A DNA stretch of 42,537 nt from the NCBI GenBank assembly GCA_017405305.1, contig JAFRAT010000004.1:1-42537 (forward strand), written 5' to 3'. Below are positions 8,364-16,498 of this stretch, one piece after another. How positions within the stretch are numbered: the first letter of the stretch is position 1; the number at the start of each line of letters is the position of its first letter. The notes under the pieces are model-generated. The model was not told the origin of the DNA. It saw only the letters and a list, made by a program, of their open reading frames with translations, and did not search any database. Source of the stretch: Aeriscardovia sp. Its GTDB lineage: Bacteria > Actinomycetota > Actinomycetes > Actinomycetales > Bifidobacteriaceae. The translations under genes and the position numbers were made by a program.

Positions 8364-9320
8364 ATGGGCATCATCGACGCTGAGGCGATCGGCTTCTCCT
8401 ACGACGGAGGGGTTCCTGCGCTCGACGGCGTGTCCCTGACGATCCGCGAAGGCGAATTCCTCGCCATCGTCGGCAACAACGGCAGCGGCAAATCCACGCT
8501 TGCCCGCCATTTCAACGCTCTTCTGCCCTGCGACAGCGGCTCTCTGCGCGTCGCCGGCCTGGACGCCGCGGACGGCGCGAACCTGTGGGCCGTGCGCAAG
8601 GCCTGCGGCATGGTGTTCCAGAACCCCGACAACCAGTTCGTCTCGTCCGTGGCCGGCGAAGACGTGGCGTTCGGCCTGCAGAACTTCGATTTCCCCGACG
8701 GCGAGATCCCCGCGCGCGTCGCCGCCGCTCTTGACCTGGTCCATCTGCCCGGTTTCGAGGAACGCGACCCGCACACGCGGTCCGGCGGGCAGAAGCAGCG
8801 GCTGGCCATCGCGGGCGTGCTGGCCGTCGAACCGGACATCGTCGTGTTCGACGAGGCGACGGCGATGCTGGACCCCGAGGGGCGCCAGCAGGTGCTGCAG
8901 CTCGTCGGCGAGCTGCACCAGCGCGGCACGACCGTCGTCATGATCACGCATTACATCGAGGAAGCGGTGGGCGCCGACCGCGTGGCGGTCATGGACGCGG
9001 GACGGCTGCTCGCCTGCGGCGCACCGCAGGCGGTGCTGACGGACCGCGGCCTGATGGAACAAGCGCGGCTTGAGCCGCCGCTGGCGACGCGGCTGTGCTG
9101 GGAACTGGAGGACATGTTTCCCGTGAAACAGCACGCGGGGGACGGCGGCGGAGAGGAGCGGGACGAGGCCGCGGAGCGCGGCGGCGCCATGGAACGCGTT
9201 CCACGGGAAACATCCGGAGGCCGCGCGGCGGCGGAAACGGGCGCCGGCCTGCCGGCGGAACGCCTGGCCGCGCCCCTGCCGCTGACGGACGAGGGGTTGG
9301 TGGACTGGGTATGTCGGTAG
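8364..9320 (+). CDS. ecfA1: ECF transporter energy-coupling ATPase A1
   Basis: 318 residues. Drives vitamin or metal uptake in an energy-coupling factor complex with EcfA2, EcfT and a substrate-binding S protein. Walker A GNNGSGKST (about residues 37-45), Q-loop VFQNPDNQF, signature SGGQKQR (about 140), Walker B VVFDEATAMLD (about 160-170), then the switch His in MITHYIEEA. The chosen ATG has GGGGG five bases upstream; open frame further left runs through a tRNA and is not used. After about residue 250 there is a Gly/Glu/Arg/Ala-rich linker of about 60 residues before a conserved-looking end PLTDEGLVDWV; two parS-like sites lie in it. Overlaps ecfA2 by 10 bases. Confidence 0.92.
   Translation: MGIIDAEAIGFSYDGGVPALDGVSLTIREGEFLAIVGNNGSGKSTLARHFNALLPCDSGSLRVAGLDAADGANLWAVRKACGMVFQNPDNQFVSSVAGEDVAFGLQNFDFPDGEIPARVAAALDLVHLPGFEERDPHTRSGGQKQRLAIAGVLAVEPDIVVFDEATAMLDPEGRQQVLQLVGELHQRGTTVVMITHYIEEAVGADRVAVMDAGRLLACGAPQAVLTDRGLMEQARLEPPLATRLCWELEDMFPVKQHAGDGGGEERDEAAERGGAMERVPRETSGGRAAAETGAGLPAERLAAPLPLTDEGLVDWVCR
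9115..9130. other. parS-like palindrome 1
   Basis: TGTTTCCCGTGAAACA differs at one base from the widely conserved ParB-binding site TGTTTCACGTGAAACA. It lies inside ecfA1, read there as F-P-V-K-Q. First of three such sites within 1.1 kb. Confidence 0.6.
9197..9212. other. parS-like palindrome 2
   Basis: CGTTCCACGGGAAACA matches 13 of 16 bases of the parS consensus. It is read in ecfA1 as V-P-R-E-T, in the variable linker, 82 bases from site 1. Confidence 0.5.
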
Positions 9321-10264
9321 AGTTCGTCGACGTCAGCCTGTCCTACCGATCCGCGGCGGCCGGCCGCGGGCTAAGGCATCGGAGCGCGCCGGACGCGGGA
9401 ACGGGAGCGCCGGCGACGGCGGCGGGCAACGGGCTGGAGCACGTCAACTTCCGCGCCGACGACGGCGGTTTCCTGGGGATCATGGGCCGCACCGGCAGCG
9501 GCAAGTCCACGCTGCTGAGGCTGGCGGCCGGCCTGTTGGCGCCCGACGAGGGACGCGTACTCGTGGACGGCCGGGACATCAACGCGCGCGCAGGCCGCGG
9601 CCGGCGGTGGCTGCGGCGCGAGATGGGCTTCGTGTTCCAGTTCCCCGAGAACCAGCTGTTCGAGACGACCGTGTTCAAGGAAGTCGCGTTCGGCATGCGG
9701 CATCTGGGCTTCCCACGCGACGAGATCGGCGCCAACGCTCGGCGGGCCATCGAGCTGATGGGATTCGATTTCGACGCCGTCAAAAACGTGTCGCCGCTGG
9801 GCCTCTCCGGCGGGCAGAAGAGGCGCGTGGCCATCGCGGCCGCGCTGGCCTCGAAGCCGAAGACCCTGCTGCTGGACGAGCCGATCGCCGGCCTCGACCC
9901 CGCCGGGCGCGAGAAGTTCCTGGAGCTGCTCGGCCGGCTGAACGACGCGGGGACGACCATCCTCATGGTGTCCCACAACTCCGACGCCGTCTGCGACGCC
10001 GCGCGCCGGACGCTCGTGCTGGACGGCGGGCGCGTGTGCTGCGACGGGCCGACGGCCGAGGTGTTCGCCGACGAAGGGACCCTGGCCCGGCACGGCATCC
10101 GGCCCAGCCAGGCCGGGCGGATCGCGGCGCTGCTGCGGGCGCGCGGCTATGACGTTCCACGTGAAACGGTGACGCGCGGCGCGATTTTCGACGTCCTGAA
10201 AGACATCCGCGCCGGCCGGCTCACGCCCGCGGCCGGCGGCGCGGGCAGCAAGGAGGCACGATGA
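9311..10264 (+). CDS. ecfA2: ECF transporter energy-coupling ATPase A2
   Basis: 317 residues, second ATPase of the ECF complex. Walker A GRTGSGKST (about residues 59-66), Q-loop VFQFPENQLFE, signature LSGGQKRR, Walker B LLLDEPIAGLD, switch His in MVSHNSD. The FPENQLFETTVFKEVAFG segment separates it from the A1 type, which has NPDNQFV. It begins inside the ecfA1 stop region and its TGA overlaps the ATG of ecfT (ATGA), so translation is coupled along the operon. About 27 residues of Ala/Gly/Arg-rich sequence (about 14-40) are inserted between the first strand and the LEHVNF strand, where the family normally has only a short turn. The C-terminal part carries a third parS-like site. Confidence 0.92.
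   Translation: MSVEFVDVSLSYRSAAAGRGLRHRSAPDAGTGAPATAAGNGLEHVNFRADDGGFLGIMGRTGSGKSTLLRLAAGLLAPDEGRVLVDGRDINARAGRGRRWLRREMGFVFQFPENQLFETTVFKEVAFGMRHLGFPRDEIGANARRAIELMGFDFDAVKNVSPLGLSGGQKRRVAIAAALASKPKTLLLDEPIAGLDPAGREKFLELLGRLNDAGTTILMVSHNSDAVCDAARRTLVLDGGRVCCDGPTAEVFADEGTLARHGIRPSQAGRIAALLRARGYDVPRETVTRGAIFDVLKDIRAGRLTPAAGGAGSKEAR
10153..10168. other. parS-like palindrome 3
   Basis: CGTTCCACGTGAAACG matches 13 of 16 bases of the parS consensus and keeps the full CACGTG centre. It is read in ecfA2 as V-P-R-E-T, like site 2 although the surrounding proteins are unrelated there. Confidence 0.6.
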
Positions 10265-11064
10265 GCAAGCACCATTCCATGCCCACCTTCCATCCCGGCA
10301 TCTCGTTCTTCCACCGCCTCGACGGGCGCGTCAAGCTGGCGGTGCTCGTGCTCGCCATCGTCGTGGCGCTGCTGGCGCGCGGTCCGCTGACCTACGCCAT
10401 CGCCATCGCGTCCACCGCCGCGCTGCTGGCCCTGGGACGGCTGCGCGCCGCGGAATCCTTCTCCCCTCTCCTGTGGCTGACGCCCTTCTTCGTCGTCATC
10501 TTCCTGATGAACTTCCTTTTCTTCGATTCGCGCAGCCCCTGGGCGCGCTGGTGGATTTTCTCCCCGTCCCTGGGCGGACTCGTCCAAGGCGTTCAGGTCG
10601 TGGCGCACGTCGTGCTCGTCATGCTCGCCTCGGCCGTCATCCTCGTGACGACCGCGCCCGTCGAAATGACCTATGCGCTGGAATCGCTCATCTCGCCGTT
10701 CGAGCGGCTGGGCCTGCCGGTCGCGCGGATCGCGCTGATCCTGTCGGTGGCCATCCAGTTCATCCCGACTCTCTCGGAGGAGACGGCCACCATCCGGGAA
10801 GCCCAGACGGCACGCGGAGCGCAGTTCGAAAGCCCCAACCTCTGGGAGCGGGCGAAGGCCTATCTGCCGCTGATGCTGCCGATCTTCCTCAACGCCTTCC
10901 GCCGCGCCGACGAGTTGAGCACGGCGATGGAAGCCCGCGGCTACCGCGCCGACCGGACGCGCCGCATCCGCAAGTCCGCGAAACCGTCCGCCCGCGACTG
11001 GACCATACTTGCGGCGGCGGCGGCCGTCTGCGCCCTGCAGATCGCCGTCCGCTGCTGGAGATGA
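10261..11064 (+). CDS. ecfT: ECF transporter transmembrane component T
   Basis: 267 residues. The scaffold membrane protein that couples EcfA1/A2 to the S component. It has about five membrane segments (first at LAVLVLAIVVALLA) and the cytoplasmic coupling-helix motifs: AQTARGAQFES (the first A-R-G type box) and ELSTAMEARGYRADRTR (the second). These are the family hallmarks for docking on the two ATPases. Start ATG overlaps the ecfA2 stop by four bases. Followed after 48 bases by the S component, so the whole uptake system is encoded in one operon. Confidence 0.93.
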   Translation: MSKHHSMPTFHPGISFFHRLDGRVKLAVLVLAIVVALLARGPLTYAIAIASTAALLALGRLRAAESFSPLLWLTPFFVVIFLMNFLFFDSRSPWARWWIFSPSLGGLVQGVQVVAHVVLVMLASAVILVTTAPVEMTYALESLISPFERLGLPVARIALILSVAIQFIPTLSEETATIREAQTARGAQFESPNLWERAKAYLPLMLPIFLNAFRRADELSTAMEARGYRADRTRRIRKSAKPSARDWTILAAAAAVCALQIAVRCWR

Positions 11065-11112
11065 CCCAACGGACCGAAACCACCAACCATCAACCAACCG
11101 AAAGAGGGAACC

Positions 11113-11706
11113 ATGGCTGCTAGCCGTTCAGGACGACGCATGAGCGTCGTCAAGCAATCCATCGTCACCGCCGTCTGCCTCGCGCTGTGCGTCGTGCTGC
11201 CGATGGCGTTCCACGCCATTCCGCGCGGCGGCGAGATCTACGACCCGATGTTCTTCCCGATCATGGTCTGCGGCCTCAGCTGCGACTGGGGATTCGGCCT
11301 GCTCTGCGGCATCGCGGGGCCGATCCTCTCGACGCTGTTCACCGGCATGCCGCCGGTCGCCGATCTGCCGACCATGGTCGTCCAGGGCGCGTTCTGCGGC
11401 CTGCTCTGCGGCCTCATGATGCTCTGGGTGCACACGCGCCACACTTACGCGGATCTCTACATCGCCATCATCGTGGCCATCGTCGTGGGCAGCGTGGCTG
11501 CTGGCGCGGTCAAGGCGCTCATCTTCGCCGCCGGCAAATACTCCATCCGCATGTGGGCCATGGGCTACTTCGTCAAGTGCCTGCCGGGCCTCATCATCCA
11601 GCTGGTGCTCGTGCCGTCCATCATCGTGGCGCTCATGAAGGCGCATCTGGTCCCGGAGCGCTACCCGTCCCGCGTGAAGGCGACCTCCGTCGAAGCCGGC
11701 GAGTGA
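11113..11706 (+). CDS. ECF transporter S component, substrate unassigned
   Basis: 197 residues, about six membrane helices, the size and hydrophobic profile of substrate-binding S proteins. The segment IPRGGEIYDPMFFPIMVCGL followed by GPILSTLFTGMPPVADLP is typical of an S-component group whose substrate I cannot name; it does not show the motifs I would expect for biotin (BioY) or riboflavin (RibU). Ribosome site GAGGGAACC precedes the ATG. Being directly behind ecfA1-A2-T it is probably the main client of this module, though one ECF module can also serve S proteins elsewhere in the genome. No riboswitch was recognised upstream of the operon. Confidence 0.82.
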   Translation: MAASRSGRRMSVVKQSIVTAVCLALCVVLPMAFHAIPRGGEIYDPMFFPIMVCGLSCDWGFGLLCGIAGPILSTLFTGMPPVADLPTMVVQGAFCGLLCGLMMLWVHTRHTYADLYIAIIVAIVVGSVAAGAVKALIFAAGKYSIRMWAMGYFVKCLPGLIIQLVLVPSIIVALMKAHLVPERYPSRVKATSVEAGE

Positions 11707-11781
11707 CGGGACGGGCCATCGGCGCGGGAAACGGCCTACGCTGAGGATGAGAAGTCAGACACGCGAAAGGGAGAATACGCC

Positions 11782-12447
11782 ATGAGCGTTGAGAAGCATT
11801 CCTACACCGTTCCGAACCTGCCCGGCGTCCGCCTCGACGGCGGCAACCTGTCCGGCGCCGACGACAAGCGCAAGACCGCCGAGTACTTCGACGCCCGCGC
11901 CGTGGACTGGGACAAGCACCAGCATCCGCAGGACGCCGTCATCGAGCGGATCCTCGACGACGCCGAAGTCGGCGGAGGCTCGCGCGTCCTCGATCTGGCG
12001 TGCGGCACCGGCATCATGATCCCTTACTACCTGCGCCGCGGCGCGGCCAGCGTAGTCGGCGCTGATCTTAGCGCGGGTATGCTCGACGTGGCGCGCCGCA
12101 AGTTCGCCGGGAACGACAATGTCAGCTTCCTGCAGGCCGACGCGGAGACGGACGACCTGGGTTCCGGCTACGACGTCATCATGGTCTACAACGCCTGGCC
12201 GCACTTCCCGCACCCGCAGGTGCTCATCGACAAGCTATCCGGCCTGCTGAAGACCGGCGGCGTGCTGTCGGTAGCGCACGGCATGGGCCGCGAGACTCTC
12301 AACGGCGTGCACGGCCGCGGGGCCGCGAGCGTCTCCAGCAGGCTCGTCCCGGCGAGCGACCTGGCCGCGATGTTCGACCACGACCTCACCGTCTACAAGG
12401 TCGTCGACACCGCGCACATGTACCAGGTCTGCGGCATGAAGGAGTGA
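11782..12447 (+). CDS. Class I SAM-dependent methyltransferase
   Basis: 221 residues with a Rossmann methyltransferase core: motif I RVLDLACGTGIMIPYYL (about residues 71-87), motif II acidic VVGADLSAGMLDVARRKF, then FLQADAE and YDVIMVYNAWPHFP. This is the small Methyltransf_11/25 type; substrate is unknown. Preceded by AAGGGAGA nine bases before ATG. It is 75 bases after the S component and may be co-transcribed with it, which would make a link to the imported vitamin conceivable but unproven. Followed by a strong hairpin. Confidence 0.85.
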   Translation: MSVEKHSYTVPNLPGVRLDGGNLSGADDKRKTAEYFDARAVDWDKHQHPQDAVIERILDDAEVGGGSRVLDLACGTGIMIPYYLRRGAASVVGADLSAGMLDVARRKFAGNDNVSFLQADAETDDLGSGYDVIMVYNAWPHFPHPQVLIDKLSGLLKTGGVLSVAHGMGRETLNGVHGRGAASVSSRLVPASDLAAMFDHDLTVYKVVDTAHMYQVCGMKE

Positions 12448-12497
12448 GCGCAGCCACCGGGTGACGGACAGCGGCGCCGGACAGCGTCACGGCATGA

Positions 12498-12542
12498 GGA
12501 AGGGGCCGTGGTTCCCTCTCGAGGGGCGTCACGGCCCCTTCC
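12498..12542. terminator. Terminator-like hairpin between convergent genes
   Basis: 13-bp perfect stem GGAAGGGGCCGTG (12498-12510) and CACGGCCCCTTCC (12530-12542). No U tract on either side. It lies between the methyltransferase and the convergent NimA-like gene and may serve both. Confidence 0.65.
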
Positions 12543-12579
12543 GCCGTCCTCGAGCCGCCGCGGCGCGCGCCGGCCGCTT

Positions 12580-13155
12580 TCAGCATCCGGTTCCGGCGCC
12601 GGACGGGTCTTTTGAGGAGCGTTTGCCGCTCAGGTACTCCACGTCGATGTAGTACACGCGAATATGGTCGACAGCATCGTCCGCGTATCGCTGGCCACCG
12701 GCGATGAAGTCTGGCGAATACTTATCTACCAAACGCATGAGCGCGCCGATTTTCGCCTCACGGTCCCCCACCTCATGCACTCGACCGAACGCAATCGCGC
12801 TGCGGTACCGGCACGTGTACTCTTCTGGCATAATCTGGTGTCGGCCTACGACGGTGAAGCACGCCTTATTGTTCCGTTTCACTGCGTCGAACCGGGCGCC
12901 CGAGACCGCCCCGTGCAGGTAGATGCGGTTCTCCACTGGATCGTACGCGTACGTCATCGGCACCGCATAGGGATATCCGTTGTCACCCTCCACAGCCAGG
13001 CAACCGTAGTCGCCCTTAACGAGAATTTCCCTTGCCTCACCATCCGTCAGGACCTGAGCTGTCCTTCTTATCGAACGAAATGAGCTTTCCGCGTCCGATA
13101 TATTAACCGTATCCCCTGGCTTTGCGTCCATTGATATCATCTCCGCATCCGTCAT
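12580..13155 (-). CDS. NimA-like pyridoxamine 5'-phosphate oxidase family protein
   Basis: 191 residues of the FMN-binding split-barrel fold. The order LVKGDYGCLAVEGDNGYPYAVPMTYAYD, then IYLHGAVSGARFDAVKRNNKACFTVVG, then YRSAIAFGRVHEV (quoted in pieces) is that of the NimA/nitroimidazole-reductase group. Such proteins bind FMN and some reduce nitroimidazole drugs; most have no known physiological substrate. AAGGAGG nine bases before the ATG confirms the start. It is AT-richer in places than its neighbours. It converges on the methyltransferase gene. Confidence 0.88.
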   Translation of the reverse strand: MTDAEMISMDAKPGDTVNISDAESSFRSIRRTAQVLTDGEAREILVKGDYGCLAVEGDNGYPYAVPMTYAYDPVENRIYLHGAVSGARFDAVKRNNKACFTVVGRHQIMPEEYTCRYRSAIAFGRVHEVGDREAKIGALMRLVDKYSPDFIAGGQRYADDAVDHIRVYYIDVEYLSGKRSSKDPSGAGTGC

Positions 13156-13288
13156 CGTCGACGCCTCCTTGCGCGGCTCACGGCCGCGCGTCCTTCTGGC
13201 GCGCGGCGCTCCCGCGGCCCTATTCTAAGCGCGGGCGGATTCGACATGCGAAGACCGGCACGGGCGCGCCAGCACGCCGTCCGCGCTT

Positions 13289-14821
13289 TCACTCCGCCCA
13301 ATCGAAGGCGCGCGCCACCGCCTTCTTCCACCGGCGCAGCGCCTGCCGACGGGAGCCGACATCCATGCACGGCGTCCACCGTTTGTCCTCCTGCCAGTTG
13401 GCGGCGAGCTCGTCCGTGGACGACCAGAAGCCAGCCGCCAGACCCGCGGCGTACGCGGCGCCCAGGGCCGTGGTCTCCACCACTTTCGGCCGCACGACGT
13501 CGACGCCGGACACGTCCGCCTGAAACTGCATGAGCATATCGTCGCGGGCGGCGCCCCCATCAACGGTCAAACGCGCCAAAGGCGAACGCGAACCGAATCC
13601 ACGGATGGCGGCGTCCATAATGTCGGCGTCCATGGCGTCAAGCACGTCGTTGACCTGGAACGCGATGGACTCCTCGGCCGCGCGGGCGATGTGCCCCGCC
13701 GTCGCGTAGCGGGTCAGGCCGACGATGGCGCCGCGCGCGCTGTCCTGCCAGTACGGGGCGAACAGGCCGGAGAACGCCGGCACGAAGTACACGCCACCGT
13801 TGTCCTCGACGCTCGACGCCAGCACGGCGATATCGGAGGAACTCTTGATGATGCCCAGGTTGTCGCGCAGCCATTGCACCACCGATCCGGCGACAGCGAC
13901 GGAACCCTCGAGCGCATACGCCGGCTTCGCGCCGCCCAACCGGTACGCCACCGTCGTCAGCAGACCGTGCCGGCTGAACACCGGCTCCTCCCCCGTGTTC
14001 AGCAGCATGAAACAACCGGTGCCGTACGTGTTCTTAGCCATCCCTGGCCGGAAGCACGCCTGCCCGAAGGCCGCCGCCTGCTGGTCACCCAGGATGCCCG
14101 CGACCGGGGTGTCGATGAGCAGGCCGTTCTTGCGTCCATAGCCGTAGATTTCGGATGACGAGCGGATCTCCGGCAGCATCAACATCGGCACGCCGAACGC
14201 TTCGCACAGACCCGACCGCCAGGCCAGGGTACGGATGTCCATAAGCATGGTACGCGAGGCGTTCGTGACATCGGTGATATGCACGCCGCCATGGACGCCG
14301 CCCGTCAAGTTCCACAACACCCAGGAGTCCATGTTGCCGAAGCAGAGGTCGCCGGCTTCGGCGCGCTCGCGGGCGCCAGGCACGTTGTCGAGGATCCAAC
14401 GGATCTTCGAGGCGGAGAAATACGGGGACAGGCGCAAGCCGCAAACGTCGCGGAAGCGGTCGGGGCCTCCGGCGGCTTCGAGCTCGTGAATGAACGGGGC
14501 CGTGCGCGTGTCCTGCCAGACGATGGCGTTGCACACCGGCTCGCCAGTGTTCCTGTCCCACACGACGGTCGTCTCGCGCTGGTTGGTGATGCCGACGGCC
14601 GCAAGCGCATGGCGGTTGATGTCAGCCTGCTGCAGGGCTTCGGCGACAACCGCGCGCACCGCGCCCCATACTTCGACGGGGTCGTGTTCCGCCCATCCCG
14701 GATGCGGGAAAATCTGTGTGAACTCGCGTTGTCCGACGCTGATGATGGAACCTGAGTGGTCGAATACAATGGCGCGCGCCGACGTGGTGCCTTCGTCGAT
14801 CGCCAACACGTATTGTTCCAT
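13289..14821 (-). CDS. glpK: Glycerol kinase
   Basis: 510 residues, phosphorylates glycerol to glycerol 3-phosphate with ATP. FGGY-family kinase: N-terminal phosphate-binding segment [14 protein letters not shown], glycerol-contact region [12 protein letters not shown] then [10 protein letters not shown], and later [13 protein letters not shown] containing the catalytic-region motif, and [19 protein letters not shown] near the C terminus. I chose ATG 14821, nine bases after AGGTAGG; an in-frame TTG at 14830 lies directly against that site and is less likely. It follows the GlpT/UhpT-type transporter gene with a large hairpin in between. Confidence 0.95.
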   Translation of the reverse strand: MEQYVLAIDEGTTSARAIVFDHSGSIISVGQREFTQIFPHPGWAEHDPVEVWGAVRAVVAEALQQADINRHALAAVGITNQRETTVVWDRNTGEPVCNAIVWQDTRTAPFIHELEAAGGPDRFRDVCGLRLSPYFSASKIRWILDNVPGARERAEAGDLCFGNMDSWVLWNLTGGVHGGVHITDVTNASRTMLMDIRTLAWRSGLCEAFGVPMLMLPEIRSSSEIYGYGRKNGLLIDTPVAGILGDQQAAAFGQACFRPGMAKNTYGTGCFMLLNTGEEPVFSRHGLLTTVAYRLGGAKPAYALEGSVAVAGSVVQWLRDNLGIIKSSSDIAVLASSVEDNGGVYFVPAFSGLFAPYWQDSARGAIVGLTRYATAGHIARAAEESIAFQVNDVLDAMDADIMDAAIRGFGSRSPLARLTVDGGAARDDMLMQFQADVSGVDVVRPKVVETTALGAAYAAGLAAGFWSSTDELAANWQEDKRWTPCMDVGSRRQALRRWKKAVARAFDWAE

Positions 14822-14857
14822 GCCGCTCAACCTACCTGGTTTTCGTGACGAAGGCCG

Positions 14858-14907
14858 CGCCAGGCGACGCGTGGGGGTGCCAGCTGTCCTCCACGCGTCG
14901 CCTGGCG
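14858..14907 (-). other. 17-bp perfect hairpin between transporter gene and glpK
   Basis: Inverted repeat with arms 14858-14874 and 14891-14907, core GCCAGGCGACGCGTGG and its exact complement, 16-base loop. There is no U tract. It sits just after the transporter stop and before the glpK ribosome site, so it could protect the upstream message or attenuate glpK. Confidence 0.7.
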
Positions 14908-14917
14908 GGGACGCCGT

Positions 14918-16279
14918 TCAGGCGTTTTTCTTCTCCTCGTTGAGTCGATGCTCCATCGCCACGACCGAACGCTCGTGGTAGATCAGATACGCTGTCAGGA
15001 CGAGGCACAAACCAGCGGCGGTGTACAGGACCTTGTCGCAGGCGCTCCATCCGAAACTGCTGACGAGTTCGCCGATCAGCGCGGTGGCGAGCGTCTCGCC
15101 GAACACGTACTGGAAGAAGCCCATGAATCCCGTCGACAGCCCGCACGCGTATTTGGGGGCCGCCTCGTTGACCATCAAATCCACCAACGCCAATGGCGCG
15201 TAGATTGTTCCGCCGAGAACGAAAAGAACGATCCAAATGATGGTTTTGGACGAACTGGTGAAGTAGATGGCCAGCGCGACGATCATGAGGATGGTGCAGC
15301 AGAAGCATACGAGCGCGCGTCGTGATTTCACCGCGTCGGAAATGAAGCCGAGCAGGATGACTGCCGGCACCGCCGCCAGCTCGAAGATTCCGACCAGCCA
15401 TTTGGCTTGGCCGACGGTGAAGCCTTTGGTTGGCAGGTAGCTCGGAATCCAGCTCAGCACGCCGTAGCGGACGATGTAGAAGCTCATGGACGCCAGCGAA
15501 ATGGCCCACACGACCTTGTTCTTGAGAATGTCCTGCACGAACACCTGCCACACGGTTTTATCGGTGGTCGCCACGGTTCGGGACTCGCCTTTCGCGTCCA
15601 GTTCGACGGTGCGCGAGTATGCGTCGATATTCGGCAGACCGCATGCTTCCGGGCGGTCTGAGTTGATGAGCAGCATCACCGTGGCGATCACGGCGGAGAT
15701 GACGGATGCCGTCAGGAAGACGGCGACGAGCGAACCGGAGAACCATGCCGTCGCGATTTCGACGCAAGCGACGCAGAAGAACGCGCCGGCGTTGTGCGCG
15801 CTCGACCACACCGCGAACACCGTGCCGCGCCGTTTTTTGGAGAACCACAGGTTGATTTCCCGATGGCACGCTGGCGCGCCGATGGCCTGGGTCACGGAGA
15901 TCAGCAGCATGAGCACGAGAATGACCCAAAAATTGCGGCTGAAAGCCAGTATGGCGTTCAGCAGGGCAGACACGTACAGGCCCAAGGCGAGGAAACTTTT
16001 GGAATTGACGCGATCGGCGATGGAACCCATCACCAGTTTGGCGATTCCGTAGCCGATGCCGAAGGTCGATAGAATGAGACCGATTTGAGCGATACTGAAG
16101 CCATAGGCTTTCCGGATTGGCACCTGCTCGGTCGTGAAGATCAAACGGATGATGTAATAGCCGATGTACGAAAAGCACGTGGCGATCAGCACGCCGGTCT
16201 GACGCTTGAAATATTCACTATGGACCCGTTCAGCGGGAACGCGGCGCGCCGATGGCTTCGACAGACTGAGGAAAGACAT
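14918..16279 (-). CDS. OPA-family organophosphate transporter (GlpT/UhpT type)
   Basis: 453 residues, major facilitator superfamily, twelve membrane helices. The N-terminal segment YIGYYIIRLIFTTEQVPIRK and SIAQIGLILSTFGIGYGIAKL (in pieces) are the conserved first helices of the glycerol-3-phosphate/hexose-phosphate:phosphate antiporters. The neighbour glpK favours glycerol 3-phosphate as substrate, but a sugar phosphate is possible. Start ATG 16279 has AAGGAG six bases upstream; an ATG 66 bases further up lacks such a site and would add a hydrophilic leader. Transporter and kinase are odd partners because the kinase product is the transporter substrate; no glycerol facilitator is seen here. 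Confidence 0.87.
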   Translation of the reverse strand: MSFLSLSKPSARRVPAERVHSEYFKRQTGVLIATCFSYIGYYIIRLIFTTEQVPIRKAYGFSIAQIGLILSTFGIGYGIAKLVMGSIADRVNSKSFLALGLYVSALLNAILAFSRNFWVILVLMLLISVTQAIGAPACHREINLWFSKKRRGTVFAVWSSAHNAGAFFCVACVEIATAWFSGSLVAVFLTASVISAVIATVMLLINSDRPEACGLPNIDAYSRTVELDAKGESRTVATTDKTVWQVFVQDILKNKVVWAISLASMSFYIVRYGVLSWIPSYLPTKGFTVGQAKWLVGIFELAAVPAVILLGFISDAVKSRRALVCFCCTILMIVALAIYFTSSSKTIIWIVLFVLGGTIYAPLALVDLMVNEAAPKYACGLSTGFMGFFQYVFGETLATALIGELVSSFGWSACDKVLYTAAGLCLVLTAYLIYHERSVVAMEHRLNEEKKNA

Positions 16280-16448
16280 TCCTTCTCCTTCGAAGAGGCT
16301 GTTCGAAAACAGCCATCGTTTTCGTCCGACATCGTTATCGGACACGGCCAGGCTATCCCACCTCGTATGACAAACCCGGCTATGGCGGGGGCGGCAGGCC
16401 GGGATCCGCCGCCCTCCCCCTATATATCGTCGTCAGGCGTTCATGGGA

Positions 16449-16488
16449 GCACGGCCGGGATCACGGCGCTGCCGCGTCCCGGCCGTGC
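16449..16488 (-). terminator. Terminator-like hairpin after the C69 dipeptidase gene
   Basis: 12-bp stem GCACGGCCGGGA (16449-16460) and TCCCGGCCGTGC (16477-16488), directly downstream of the dipeptidase stop on the minus strand. No U tract, so termination strength is uncertain. Confidence 0.55.
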
Positions 16489-16498
16489 CGCCGCAGCC

